Source: Odontesthes bonariensis
Taxonomy: Eukaryota > Chordata > Actinopteri > Atheriniformes > Atherinopsidae
DNA: 64,000 bases
Direction of reading: 5' to 3'
Assembly (NCBI RefSeq): GCF_027942865.1
Contig: NC_134528.1
Coordinates: 8,923,586-8,987,585, forward strand
In this document: positions 11,697 through 24,652 of the stretch, one piece after another
Position numbering within the stretch: the first letter of the stretch is position 1
How the letters are laid out: every line of letters starts with the position of its first letter
Position numbers and translations under genes: made by a program
Notes under the pieces: model-generated
What the model saw: the letters and a program-made list of their open reading frames with translations, nothing else
Database searches by the model: none
Told to the model about the DNA's origin: nothing

Positions 11697-14600
11697 ATGG
11701 GTCTACAGGTGGACAGCCCAGGCAGAAATGATGATGTACAAGTATATGAGCAACAGGGAGAGGAAGGGGGGAATGAAAGCGAAAGTGAGGCCTGCACCCT
11801 CAGCCTGCCGCCACCCATCACCAAGAGGAGGAGGAAAAGCAAGAGGAGGTATTTCGCTGCTGGAGCTCCTCCGCTTACACGTCAACAGTTACGCACCATT
11901 GCAGGATATTAACCTCAGAGCACTTCTGATTCTCCATCCAGTCCTGGAGACTTTTAGTTTATCCTCGTCATCTTTTAACAGGAAGACTTTTAGGAACATG
12001 CTGCAGATTTCTGTCCTTCTGTCTGTGTCTCTTGTCTTTCAGATGACTGGGAATCAACCTCACCAACTGCAAATATGAAAGTGGTAAGTCTGATTTTGAA
12101 AAGTCTAGTATTCAGTTGTGTTGTGTATGAATTGTTGTATGTATAAAAAATGATGTCATATGAAGTGTTTGGATAGTTTTAGGCTCCTTAGCTCTATAAA
12201 AGGGAAATCTTTTTGTCAAACTTGGTAATATGTGTCTTTCAGCTGTGAGGAAACAGTTAATGTTTGTCCTCCCAACTCAAAGTTGGCTCTATGAAGAATA
12301 TGTGTGAATGTGTGAATTTAATTAGCCTGCAGGGAGCTCCAGTTCAAGCCCATTCAAAACCTCTGGGATCGATTTAAACACTTACAGTGAGCCAGATCAT
12401 AACTCCCAATGTAGAGCAAAAATAAAATCATCCCAGTCTGGATTAAAAACCATGAATCCAAATTAGCAATTGGTAAACATTTGAAAACAATAGACTAAAA
12501 TTCAAATTAAAAGCCGGATATAATTCTTACTGTAATTCTTTCATTTCTTTGTGAAAATACACAATGTAGAGCGATGAAAACGGAAAGCTGCCTCAATAGA
12601 TCGCAAATCATTTGGAGCTTCTAGGAGATATTTAATGTTTGATTTGTGTCAGTGCGGCGAGCTTCTCGTAGATATGGCCTCAGGGAGGCGATGGAGGATG
12701 AGGACTGGACGCTGTTTTGGACCGACTGCTCTGTGTCTCTGGACCGTGTTAAGGACATGAAGCCTTACCAGGTATTTGAGCCTGTTTGTCCACAATAACA
12801 CTCATATTACTGCCGTCATTCCTGAAACCGAGGTCAGTTCTACAAATTAGCTGCCTAATTGTATTTGTGCAGCAGAAGATTAACTGGGGAGGACGTGTTT
12901 CTTTTTTAATAGTTACTTTTTCAGGGCACAGTTTTTATACCTCGCAACATTTCTTTCAGCTCAGGCATTTAATTTGTAATTTGCTGTAATGGGGTAATTT
13001 AGTGCAGTTACTGTTCAGCTGCTTGTAACCAATGCACCTAATTCTCCTTTTTGAAGATGACTGCAATCTGGATACAATTTTACATGTAAAATATATGGCA
13101 TTTTATCACAACAGTCCTCTCATTCAGTCTAAACACACTTCTCTTTGCAGAAAATAAACCATTTTCCAGGGATGAGTGAGATCTGCCGCAAAGACTTACT
13201 GGCAAGAAACTTGAACCGCATGCTGAAACTGTTCCCCAAAGAATATAACGTCTTCCCCAGAACTTGGTGCCTACCTGCAGAGTCAGTTTGAACCTGATTT
13301 GAGTGTTTAATATAGTTTTTCTCTCTGCTTATCTCAGAACTCTCACTTCTTATCTGATTGTACTTTGCAGTTACAGTGACTTCCAAGCCTACACCAGAGC
13401 CAAAAAAAGCAAGACATACATCTGCAAGCCAGATACAGGTTGCCAGGGCAAAGGTATCTTCATCACCAAAGCTACGAAAGATATCCAACCTGGAGAACAT
13501 ATGATCTGCCAGGTTTACGTCTCCAAGGTAAGGCGCCGTTAAAACAGCAAGTACAACACCAGCACATAAACATGCAGCTTGAAGCTTAAACATGTACTTT
13601 ATCACCTTTTTTTAGCCTCTCATAATTGACGGATACAAGTTTGACTTGCGGATCTATGTGCTGGTGACGTCATGTGACCCGTTCAGCATATTCATGTTCA
13701 AGGAGGGACTGGCTCGCTTCTGCACCACAAAGTACAATGAGCCCACACACAACAACGTGGTAAGAACGATCGCATCTGTACTCCTCGTGCTGCCGGCAGT
13801 AAGAAACAACAATCAGTTTATCTTAATTATGTATTTATCGTCCCGTTCCACTGGATGACACGATCCTCCATTAACAGTGACAAACGCAGACACCTATCGC
13901 AGTAATTACCCACTGGATTTGAGTTCGTCCTCTCCTGAAAATAGTCCACAACATACGGAAGAGTATTAGGGCCAGGCATAAGAAAAAAAATATATTTTGC
14001 CTGTCGAGAATAAAGTCCACATGTCGAGAATAAAGTTGAAATGTCGAGAATAAAGTCAACTCCACTGGTCCATCATCTAATTACTTTATTCTCAACATAC
14101 TCTTCCGTAACAACAAATGTATTGTCTGCTTCTTCTTCTTTTTTTTTTTTTTTTAGATACGACAGGGGTCTGCTTGTTCTTAAAGTACTGACTCGGATAA
14201 ATATTTTTCATGGCTTCTCTCTTTCTATAAAAGATCTTCAGATAATCAGTTTATCTCGTCTGTCCTTTCTTGAAATTATATAAAGTTCTTTAGTTTGAGC
14301 ATGCAGTCGGTGGATGGGAGTTCTTCCTGTTAAGAAGAATCAATCTTACAAAGTGACAAATTCTTTTATTCCTGGAAAAATCTCCAAGACTTTTTATCAT
14401 GATCTCCAGCAGTACCAAAAATGGTAATCATAGAATCTGATTGAATCTCTCATTTTTAAAAAATGTAAAATGTAAAATGTACATTCATAACAGTCATCAC
14501 CAGGTTTGGATTAGATTTTTTATTGGATTTTTTCCACCGGATTTAGTGTTCAAAGAGATTATTGTATCCTTTCTGGGATTTTCTCTTTACTGCTGTGTGT

Positions 14601-17600
14601 TTTATGGGTACATGTGCATGTGGAGTCCATACAAAAAAGAAGACAATGCTCCTAAATTGCCTGCAACACCTAATTACAGACCATGATTTTACTGTTTCGC
14701 TTTTCCACAGCAACATGTCACACATTTGCATAATTCCTGCCTGGTGGCTAATTTGGAGCCCATAAGATAAAAAAGGAGAGCATGCCACCCTTTTTGACCA
14801 ATCAGCTGACTGAATAAATAATTTGCCTCATTATGGTTTCAAAGTACTTCAGGAAGATCATTAAAAATAAAATGCCTGAAAGGACGTAAGCTGGATAAAG
14901 TTAGCATTTACAACATTTATAATATCGACTGTTTAAATTAGAATGATGTTATTTTACCTTCAAAAGCAACTTTAAGGTAAAATAACTTGATGACTTTGAA
15001 ACCACCTGTCCGAAACTCAAAGATAGTCTTTTTATTTGTTTATCTAATTATTTCTTAATTGTATAACACACACAAAAAAAAACTTGTTAAAGTGTATATG
15101 AAATTCATCATTTATCTTCAATGTTAGGAAGACGTGTGCATGCATCTCACCAACTACTCCATCAACAAGAACAGCGAGAACTTTGTCCGCGATGAGGATG
15201 TCGGCAGCAAGCGGTAACTAAAAACAGTCCCAAATGTCTTTTGTGTTGTAAAAGACATATTATCGTATTTTGTCGCAATGTTGTTGGGATTTCTGTCCCC
15301 AAGAAAGTTGTCCAGCCTCACCAAACACCTGGAGTCCATCAGCTGCAACACAGAGAAGATGTGGAAAGACATTGAGGACATCATCATAAAGACCCTGATC
15401 TCCGCTCACCCCATCCTCAAGCATAATTACCACACGTGTTTCCCCAACCACACCACCGGTAGCGCCTGCTTCGAGATCCTGGGCTTCGACGTGCTGCTGG
15501 ATCACCGACTCAAACCCTGGGTGCTGGAGGTGGGAGATCAGACACAGCAGTTAGATATCAACCTTAAACTCCCTTAGTTAATCAATCTTGTCTCATGACA
15601 TTATATTACAGTTTAATTCATCCATATTTAACTTATTGTAATATTGCTTGGGGTGCCTCATATTCTTCTTACCTTAACCAGATACTCCTAATTCAGAAAA
15701 GATTCTTAAGAATGACTTCAAACTCTACAAATCAGGCGCCATCTGCACCTTTATTCAGCAAATTCAGACTCTTGTCAATTTTTTCTATTAATATGCTTCA
15801 AACATCTCTGTTTATGTTTAAATTCATTCATTGCAAACAAGACATTCCAAGCACTTTTCATAAGTTCTTCTCGTTATCATCATATATTCAGTCATATTCA
15901 GTAAGAGGTCAGAACAACTTTCTTTTACCTCTTTGTAGAACTTCCAGACATAAATGTTTTATTAAATTCCATGGTCCCCAGCTCTGGAACTCCCTAGACA
16001 GAGGTCTCAAGCTTTTATCCCCCTACAAAATGTTTAAGTCTAGTTTGGTGAGGTATCTTCTGTCCATGCAAAATTTCAATTGAAATGAAATTGTGATTTT
16101 GTTCTCTCTCTCTCTCTGTATTTTCCTTGTCTCCTCCTCTTTTCTGCCTTTTCTTTTCTTTTATTGGTTGATTTAATTTAGTGTTTTGTTTGGGGGGGGG
16201 GGGGGGGGGGGGGGGTATATAAGCCCTTGGGCTTCCTTTCCTCTCGTGCACATTCTTTTGGCCTTTGTATTAATAAATGTATTTTCTTGTTTTATCATTG
16301 TGCATATTTAAATTAAAAAAAACAAAAAAAACAAACGCATTATTTATCCAAATTCAGGTGGGTCTTTAAATGCAAATTTAAAGCCTCGTCCTCAGACTGG
16401 AGTACAAGTTTGGAGGGTTTAAGGAGTTAAAATGTTAAAGTCAAGCAGTATATTTATGTTTTTTTGTGTGTGCTCAGGTGAACCACTCCCCCAGTTTTAC
16501 TACAGACTCGCAGTTGGACCGCGAGGTGAAGGATGCGCTGCTGTACGACACTCTGGTTCTAATTAACCTGGGAGCCTGCGACCGTCGCAAGATCACCAAA
16601 GAAGAGAGACGCAGGGTGAAGGACAGGCTGCAGCAAAACCGCTCCAGGGAGGCCAGGTAGCTTTATGACGTGTGAAGCTTTTCCTCCAAAGCCACACACG
16701 CATATTTACGTAAGCTTGCAGCAACCGTACAGCTTGTAGATTTCTGTCCTTGTGTTTTACCTCCAGGTCAGAGGAGCTGCGTCAGTGCCTGGCAGCCACG
16801 GTGGAGCAGATGGAGAAGTACGAGGCCAAACACCTGGGAGGCTTCAAGAGGATCTACCCCAGAGAAGGAGGGGAGAAGTACGACAAGTACTTCAAACACA
16901 GCAGCTCACTCTTCCAGGAGACTGCGGCGTCTAAGGCCAGAGAGGAGTGTGCCAGGTATCTGCAGCACACTGTCAGCATACCGGCTGTAGCACCGAGTCC
17001 AGTCCAGTAAAGAGCAGAGGCTGCTAGTGAATCACACAGAGATCTTTTTCTTATCCACACACCACATTAGACCTCATGAGTCTGTCCAGTAAACAGTGAA
17101 AAAGTCTTGAAAAAAAACAGGTCAGTAGTAAAATCATGAAAAGGAGGAGAGGCTTCTGCACGGGACAAATTATTTTATGTTCTCTAGATGCTCACCGCAG
17201 AACAGTTGGGATTTTAAAGGTTTTTCCATTTTTACTTGATTCTAGCTGCTCAACAGTTCTGGCATTTCAGAATTTCCCATCCCTGTTTTTCTCATTTTCC
17301 CATTAATTTTCTGTGGGTGGCGGTTACAGGCCGGTCAGTGTAACATCTGGTTTGTTTTACAGAATGTGACTGACATGACTCTAGAACAAGGAGGAATTAT
17401 TGTGTTAGCCCGACCAAAAGCCGGACTTTTTAGATGAACGTAAACAAAGAATTTGGGGATCAAATCACTCCTGCATGTGCACGCTCAACTAAACTCAGAT
17501 GGGCATTCTGCAAAAAAAAAGTCAAATGTACGTGTATATTAATGCAGCAACCATTATGATCTCCCTCAGAGAAAGAATGTCTTGAACATTTTATTTGACA

Positions 17601-20600
17601 TATGTCATTGAGATAAACAATTCCCTCCTGGCGAATGTATACAGGAGCAAATACAGTCTGGTCCAATTAACCGCCCACACTGAGCTGTAACGAGCTCATC
17701 TCAGCTGTGGAGTGAAATAAGATGGACCTTCTCTGGAAAAGATGTCTGAAAGACAGCATGTGTTGCTCCAATTAGGATCTTTATCATTCAGCACAAACAT
17801 CTGCAAGTTATACATGTCGTGTTCATTAATGCACCCCCCCCCCCATACTATCAGGGGTGTTTTTTTTTTTTTAAACTGTGCGATAATGAGCTGGATGGTC
17901 CTTCTCTTTAGCTCAAATTTCTAATTATTTCCAAAAATACCTTCAGATCCTTATCTGTCAAGTTCCCCTTCTCCTCCGTCCACCTTAACTCAGCTCGGGT
18001 CCAGAGAAGGCCTCAGCACAGTGCTGCCTGAAGGCCTGAAGATCACCATCATTCAGTGTTGGTTCTCACTTCTGTCCCTTCTTCTCTCAATCCTTTAGTC
18101 TGTTGCACCGTGTTTGATGAAGTCCAGAGATTCTTTGTAATTTTCACAGAGAAACACTCTTGAAGTCTTGATCTATGTGTCCACTCTGAGTGACGAAGCG
18201 TCTTTACTTCTGACAGACTCGGCCTCCCCGGGATGTTTTATTTTCTAATCACTCAGTTTCTGACCTGTTTTTAATGAACAAGTGTTATTAACAGCATTAT
18301 GTAAGTTGAAAATGAGCATTTACAAAACCAGGCAATGTTTGGGCACAATGTTAGTTTGAAAATTAAAGTTGAGGTGGGTCCCAACTTTTTATATTATATA
18401 TTATGTATATAATTATATATAACAAACAATAACTTTTCTAATTTTCAACATTGTGTATATTCAGTCTTTTCATTTAAATATCTAGGGTAATTATTCAAAA
18501 ATCATTGCATACTGTTTTCGTTTACATTTGTATTCACACCATCGCTACTTTATAGAAATGGGGCAAAACAATTAGAATAGAATAATGATAACAAAACAAG
18601 CACAAAAAGCTTATTTTTTCAGCAAGTTAAGGTTATAAACAAGTGAAGGAGGGTTCGATTCATTTTAAGAAACTGTGTTGAAAGTATTAATTAATTGATT
18701 TAGTGAATAAGCTGATTGGCAGAGCTTCATTAAACGTAATTTAATGAAAATAAATGTTTGTAGTAATTGAATAAGCCTCTCCCTTTTGATTGTTTTTCTC
18801 AGACAACATTGATAATGTACATCAGATATATCCAAAAAGCAAAAGAAAGTATTATTTGATTGGTTTTGTCTGACTTTTGTCGGCTTTTTCAGCAATTTCC
18901 CTCGGGATAAATAAAGCTTTTTGAATCTTTTGAATTTGAATCTTTTAATTACTTGGTTGATAAAAATTGTATTTGCACCCACAACCTTGATTATTTTTTC
19001 AATTTGAAATAATTAACAACTGACTTTTATCTTTGAATCAACATCGAATCTAAAGTCCTGGAGAAAACATTTATTACAGCTTATTTAGAGCTTTTTTTTA
19101 ATCAATATTTCTTATTCAGGGAGAAATGCACAGTTTTTATATCTCTAAAACATGTGTAGAGGGTTTTTAAGCTATAAGACTAAAATGGAAGTGCAGATGG
19201 TGCTTTAGATTTGTCAAAAAAAAAAAAAAAGATTTTGGTGAGAATGATCACTGAATTAATTCTATGATTTAATTAAATGGTAAAACATCATTCGATGGCG
19301 TGTAATCTTGCCTCCAAATTAAAGGCAGTCGTGGAAATGATTTCCTCTGACTGATGACGCTCAGCTGTGTGAGCCTGTAATTCTCATGTTATTAGATTAG
19401 AAGCCAGTAAGCCTGCTGTGAAATACCATCTTACAACTTAATTTTGAGAAAACCCAAAAGCTTTAGACTCCAGTTTGATGAAATGCTGTCTGATGAGGAA
19501 ATATTTTATCAGAACAATCAAGAAATCACCAAGAACGCCCTCCTGTGTTTGATCTCGTGCAGCAGCCAGCTTCATTTTAAGCTACAGACTGTTCTGTTTG
19601 ATCATTTCTAAATACTTCAGAGCATCTATAATGTATTTGTGATTGTTTACAGGAGGTTTTTGTTTTTATTCAGAAATCCTTTCATAAGATATAACACATT
19701 AGATTGTAAATAGTTTAAAAAAATTCTTACTTATTTAAGAGATTAACATAGTTGTAGATGAACTAATATCACAGAGAGGTGCTAAAGTTTGTTGGTGTTT
19801 CCAGGCAACAGCTGCAGGAGCTGCGTCTGAAGCAGGAGCAGAAGGAGCGGGACCAGAAGGGAGGCCGGAGGAGAGAGTTGCAGGGCGAGACAGCGGGGGA
19901 GAAGGTCAAACCACAGCCGCCCTGCAACCTGCAGCCAGAGAGGCTTTCTTACCGTGTTGTTGTTCAGGTGCAGTGTCCTCATGAAGCCACAGGAGGGAGT
20001 CTCACAGCTTCATCCCCAGATGTATTGTTCATCTTCTGGCTGACCCCTCAGAGTCGATGCACACATACCAAATTTGAATTAAACAGAATAATATCCCCGC
20101 AGATAAGTTTCATTGGATGTATTCATATTAACGTATCTTTTACTGTCATGGCGGGAAAAACTAACGGTGACATCGAGCTCGTTTGGTGACAGTAACTGTT
20201 CATGTGTCATAAATGCTACAAACACAGTGAGGCAATAAAAATGAAAACTGTCTGCGTTTATCCGCAGTCCCCTCTCTCCGGCTCGTCTGTGGATCCAGAA
20301 TCTGCAGAAGTCCGAGAGGAGGAGCAGCAGGAGGGGGAGGAGGCTGACATGGAGGATCAGGAGCGAGTCGACGGACTGCTCCAGAGGAAGAAACTACTGG
20401 AGGACCTGGGGGTGGTGGACCAGATCCACCAGCTGCTTCAGGGCCAGACGGAGGGAGGTGGAGCCCTGCAGGATGTTCCTGAAGCCTGCAGACACCAGCA
20501 GGATCATCAGAGACCAGAGCAGAAGGTAAGCACTGGCTGCAGATGCTGCAACACCCTGCTTAGTTCATGTAAAATGAACAATAAACAGTTTCTGACGTGT

Positions 20601-20656
20601 TACCTTTGTACATTTGTTTATTTCAGTTGGAAGCTTTGACCCTGTTTTCTCAGAGG

Positions 20657-20703
<47 letters not shown>

Positions 20704-22147
20704 CTGCTCTCAGGTCTCACTGCAGGTAACCAAAAACACATCCAGCCCTGCTGAAATAATGCACTATTTTGTTGTATAAAATGTGCTTTAGTTTGGGGAA
20801 ATTATTCTTTTTAAGCTGCATTACCCCAGAATAATTAATCAATATTCATCTTTAGTGTCTGTTACCTCAAATATAACCTGCTATTGCTACTTTAATTATT
20901 AATCCATGTTTTTACAATTTAATTAAAATTTTACATTTTCCAAACACAATCATTTTAATCCCAAATTATGATATAGTTGTGACATAAATTAAATATTGAA
21001 CAAATAAATGAATTAATAAATAGAGAAAAACTACCATTCCTGAGCATTTGAGCAGCCTGAAGCAGATTGTTTTTTCCTGCAGTCGTATCTAAAATCCTTT
21101 AATGAGTAAAATGTTGTAGCTCAGTTAGTCAAACACAGAGAGTTTGATAGTTTTAGCCTTAAAGTTGTAAAAATGACATGTTGTTTTTTTCATTTGGGAG
21201 ATTCAACAGTTAAATGAATGAGTTCAGCTGTTTCATTTAATTATAATTTGCTGAATAATCATTATGACACACAATTAATTTCACCGTCTTGTTTGCAGCA
21301 CCTCCACTCCCTCATGACTCGGAGGAGTTTGCTCAGGCAACCGATCCACCAGAGGAGCCCGAACGAGTCCGCCTGCCGGCAGTTAGAGCCCGCGTGCCTC
21401 AACAGACCGGCAGAAATACGCAGGACCATCAGCGCCCAGCGAGTTCCCTGGCCAGGTAAACGCATCTGCTCGCTGTAAATGCTGCGACTTGACTGTCTGA
21501 GCCCATCAGAGGTGATGCACGTCTCTGGATGTGACTGCTTTTGTTTTTATTTTTAATAAAGAACATTATCAGGCCTTGTGTTCCTTCCTGTGTGCAGCTA
21601 TTCCAGAAATAAATAGAGCCGCAACAAATAAAATAAAAAAAAATACAAGCACACACTCGTAAATGTAGAAAAACGAGATTTTACACTCAATGTTTGACTT
21701 GTTGAATATTCAAACTCCTATTTACTGTGTCCATCGCCACCTAAACTGAGGTTTCTATTAAACACAGGATTAAAAACAACACAAAAACACCGGATCTTTG
21801 TTGTTTTCTTCTCCTCTCCGTTGACATTCCTCCCAGGTTTCTCTTCAGGTTTCTCAGGTTTTCTCCTTCTCTTTTTAGCCAGTGGCTCTCATGTTGTCAG
21901 GCAGGACAGCAGAAGCGGCTCCTACATGGAGACCAGGTCCCGTCCCAGCATCCCCGCCATAAACCACGTCCATAAAGGGGGCCCGCACGGCTACATGCCC
22001 CACGACCCCGCAGACCTGCAGAGCCTGCTCGTCATCTCCACGCGCGCCCCGCTGCTCAGGAGGCCTGGCTTCTCTCACATCGTCCGCAACTCCCCCCGCC
22101 TGAAGCCCCCCAGCGCGGCAAAGGCCACCGAGGAGCAGGATCACTGA
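11697..22147 (+). CDS. ttll6: Ttll6, tubulin polyglutamylase (TTL-like family member 6), 15 coding exons
   Basis: An ATP-grasp-fold ligase that adds glutamate side chains to tubulin, mainly on ciliary axonemes. Exons: 11697-11848, 12046-12083, 12653-12771, 13151-13281, 13371-13527, 13616-13759, 15128-15213, 15304-15529, 16478-16656, 16767-16955, 19805-19967, 20268-20525, 20627-20725, 21299-21455, 21879-22147. Phases close throughout and give about 788 residues; human TTLL6 is somewhat longer. Landmarks: INLTNCKYESVRRASRRYGL (residues 55-74), KINHFPGMSEICRKDLLARN (from 104), KPDTGCQGKGIFITK (166-180, ATP binding), FDLRIYVLVTSCDP (from 208), HLTNYSINKN (from 253), CFEILGFDVLLD, and KPWVLEVNHSPSF, where E351 and N353 are expected metal ligands. 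After this comes a basic microtubule-binding region and a family motif GGFKRIYPREGGEKYDKYF. Oddities: coding exon 2 needs a TG acceptor to avoid an in-frame TGA (see findings), and exon 13 carries about 13 glutamines. Confidence 0.93.
13954..14109. repeat. small fold-back element with three 20-bp direct repeats, in ttll6 intron 6
   Basis: Outer inverted repeats TACGGAAGAGTAT (13954-13966) and ATACTCTTCCGTA (14097-14109) are perfect complements. Inside are three near-identical 20-bp units with core TGTCGAGAATAAAGT at 14001-14020, 14021-14040 and 14041-14060. It looks like a short non-autonomous DNA transposon (MITE-like). Confidence 0.7.
15545..16336 (+). mobile_element. 5'-truncated LINE (CR1/L2/Jockey-like) 3' end in ttll6 intron 8
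   Basis: The open frame 15595-16083 encodes the C-terminal part of a non-LTR retrotransposon reverse transcriptase: SLIHPYLTYCNIAWG, LIQKRFLRM and, near the end, LPLCRTSRHKCFIKFHGPQL followed by WNSLDRGLK. A 3' UTR follows with a 24-G tract at 16192-16215, AATAAA at about 16272 and an A-rich tail near 16311-16336. It starts about 16 bases after the ttll6 exon 8 donor. Only the last ~163 residues remain, so it cannot move by itself. Confidence 0.8.
16192..16215 (+). repeat. homopolymeric G tract of 24 bases
   Basis: Uninterrupted run of G in the 3' UTR of the LINE fragment. It is a candidate G-quadruplex and also a likely place for assembly length error. Confidence 0.9.
18890..18960 (+). mobile_element. 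possible retroposon 3' tail in ttll6 intron 10
   Basis: TTTCCCTCGGGATAAATAAAG at 18895 followed by TTTTTGAATC / TTTTGAATTTGAATC repeats resembles the 3' end of fish LINE or SINE families with a short TTGAAT tail repeat. No coding part was recognised upstream, so the 5' edge is unknown. Confidence 0.4.
20660..20702 (+). repeat. ttll6: (CAG)n trinucleotide repeat coding polyglutamine in ttll6 exon 13
   Basis: About 13 consecutive CAG codons in frame inside the exon 20627-20725, which is otherwise conserved in phase. The run is pure CAG, so length polymorphism is likely. Confidence 0.9.
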
Positions 22148-22590
22148 CCCCCGAGGGCCCGCTGAGCAGGAACTGAGAGTCCAGACCTGCTGCAGGATTT
22201 GTTTAGACACACAGCACCTGAGGAGAGGCGGAGGTAGAGCAGAATTTAACTGTGAAAATGCAGTAAAACACACTGTGCCTATGAAGAATGTCTCATATTT
22301 GTAATGGATTTTATATCTTCACACCTGCAGTTTATACCGCTGGGCACTAAATGACCTGCAGCACGGGGGGAAAAACCCATATCATAGCTGCTTTTTAAGT
22401 TTTCTACTGTGTCCTCAAATAACGTGTTCAGAAGAAGAATCTCCTCCAACAGACCTCACATGCAGTGCCAAAACAAAAACAAGATCCAAGTCTGTGGGTA
22501 TGTCAGCCGAGAAAAATCAGAACCTTTAACTGGCTGGATGGGACTAAATCTGACTGTGTTCAATGACCATTAAAGTGTTAATTATCAATA

Positions 22591-22596
22591 AATAAA
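22591..22596 (+). terminator. ttll6: polyadenylation signal AATAAA of ttll6
   Basis: First clear AATAAA downstream of the ttll6 stop, about 445 bases after it, within CAATAAATAAAAAAAA. A second AATAAA at about 22700 is an alternative. Confidence 0.6.
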
Positions 22597-22599
22597 AAA

Positions 22600-24652
22600 A
22601 ATCCAGCAGGGACATAAGAAATAAAAGGTTACTGCTTTTTATCTCAAGGAAATTTGTAAGTTCAGTCATAGAAAATAACTTTCTCTGCGATGGAGATCAA
22701 TAAAATGTGTGTTTACTGTTCTACAACAAGATGGTGAACATGGGTTCAAATGTATTTCTTTATGGTTAAGACCATATTTTCTACCATTTCCATCATTTTA
22801 ATTGTTTGTTTGAAAGGAAGCGCCTCTGTGTTTCACCGAAGCTTTTCGGTTTGAGCTCAGAGGCCATAAAGTTTCACAATGCGACGGCATCCGGTTTATT
22901 CGCTTCTGCTCGCAGACTAAAGAAAGAAGTGGGAGGGAAATTAAGAAAGAAAACAAACACGAAACCTATCAAACATTTTAGAGGAAACCATCCACAACAA
23001 CACAGGATTGTGGTTCCGGCTGCTGGGATAAATAGTCTAAGAGCTTTTTGCTGTTTTTTTTTGTTTTTTTTTTTCTAGCTCAGAAATTATTCTTCAAGAC
23101 TTTAAAATATGAGGAAATTACGGGTTCGTTTGTTTTATCCTGACATATTATATGTAATTTAGTATCTTGAGCGATAATAAAAGAAACCAAAGCTGTGTTT
23201 TAAATGTATTTTCATGCGTCGGATCCTTAAAAAACTCAGAAAGTTTTCAGGCCTCTTTAACTCAGGCCCGCAGAGGAAAAATACTGTTTCAGACCCGTTA
23301 AACTTGGTCATAAGTTTGCTTTTAAAACATAAAACGTGTCCCAGAATGGGAGAAATTCCCCTTAACTGCGAGTTTTTTTGTTGTTTTTTTTTTTTTTTTG
23401 GATTAGATTAAATCAGTTTTAACCAAAAGGACTTAGTTTACATTTCTAATTTAATGTGAACGAAACGGCGTCACTTTCTTCCGGATTTTGGTCTCTGGGG
23501 AAAAAGCAAACCAAAAGCCGTGAGGGCTGGTGTTGAATTTCGGGAATTTATGGTTTTATTGCATCTATAAATGTCGGAAATCCTCTTTGGCGATGGAAAA
23601 CACCAGCAATACCACCTGAAAAGATCAATTTTAATTAAAGAAAAACGGAAATGGGACGTGAAAGAAACCATATTAAGGAGGGGAAATAAGTTTTTTAATA
23701 ATTGATTTTAGGCGGAACGAAGAAGGTGGAGGTTGTCCTGATGATAATCCTCATAGAAAAGTTGGATGTTGGAAGTTTCTGTGACCCTAAAATCTCCCTG
23801 AGGAAGGAAATCAGCTTAACACTTTATCCATTTTTGGCCAAAACGATCTGCAATGGCCAATGAATTCTTCATTTTCAGAGATGATGATAATAATAATGTT
23901 TTATTCAAATATCCTCACACCTTGAAGTCAAATTATTATAACAAAAAGAGCTTCAATCACGCGCGCTTGAGCCTCAGGATTATTTTTACTCCATCTGAGA
24001 GAGATTTAAAAACGAGCAGCTTCAGGTGCGCTGGAGGCAAAGATTATCAAACTAAGTTTTTTTAGATAAATCCATAACAACTACAGTCGTGATGAGAGAG
24101 CAGAAGGTGAACGAACCTTTGGCGGCGGAACGGAACCAAATATCCATCCTGATTAATGTCCTCACATTTTCACCTGCTTCCGCTTTCATCCACCATCAAA
24201 TCCAAATCCAAACATTTCGGGGCTCGGTGAAAATAAAGATGGCGAATAGAAACCTCGTGTAAAACACTAAAAACCTCTGCGGTTTATGAAAATTTACAAC
24301 TTTGCCTTGGAAGTTTACGACTCGCCGAGCTCCAGGATTGGCTGCTGGCGGTCATGTGGACAGCAGCAATGGGAACTTATTTCCCATGAGGTTATATTGC
24401 AGCTGCTGTTTTCCACCGCTCGTTCACTTAACAGTTGTAACACAAGCTTTTTCTCGGCCTTTCGTATTAGCAACACGCGTGTGGAGTGTTGTTTTGAGAA
24501 GCTGGCTGCTGTAAGTGGGTCTAATTTTCCGGGAGTGGGTGATGGAGACACCGCGCGACGCCCCAGCGCCATGTTACTGTTGCTGCACATGTGTGTCTGT
24601 GTGTCCGTGAAAATGAGGAATCACCCCACTCCAGGATGAAGGGATTACTTTC
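22600..24652. other. spacer between ttll6 and hoxb6b, part 1: no gene
   Basis: This is where hoxb9b, b8b and b7b would lie in an unreduced cluster. I looked for the homeodomain recognition-helix coding sequence ([10 protein letters not shown]) and for the miR-196 core TAGGTAGTTT on both strands and saw neither. Around 24320-24400 there are CCAAT-like (GATTGGCTG) and GC-richer sequences of promoter character. Confidence 0.45.

Noticed and set aside
11623-12078. 151-codon open frame overlapping ttll6 exon 1 and intron 1
   Set aside because: It reads through the intron in a different frame from the family-supported ttll6 coding sequence; treated as a shadow.
21299-21455. Alternative open frame in ttll6 exon 14 (PPLPHDSEEFAQATDPP...)
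   Set aside because: Also open throughout, but only the frame HLHSLMTRRS... joins exons 13 and 15 in phase.
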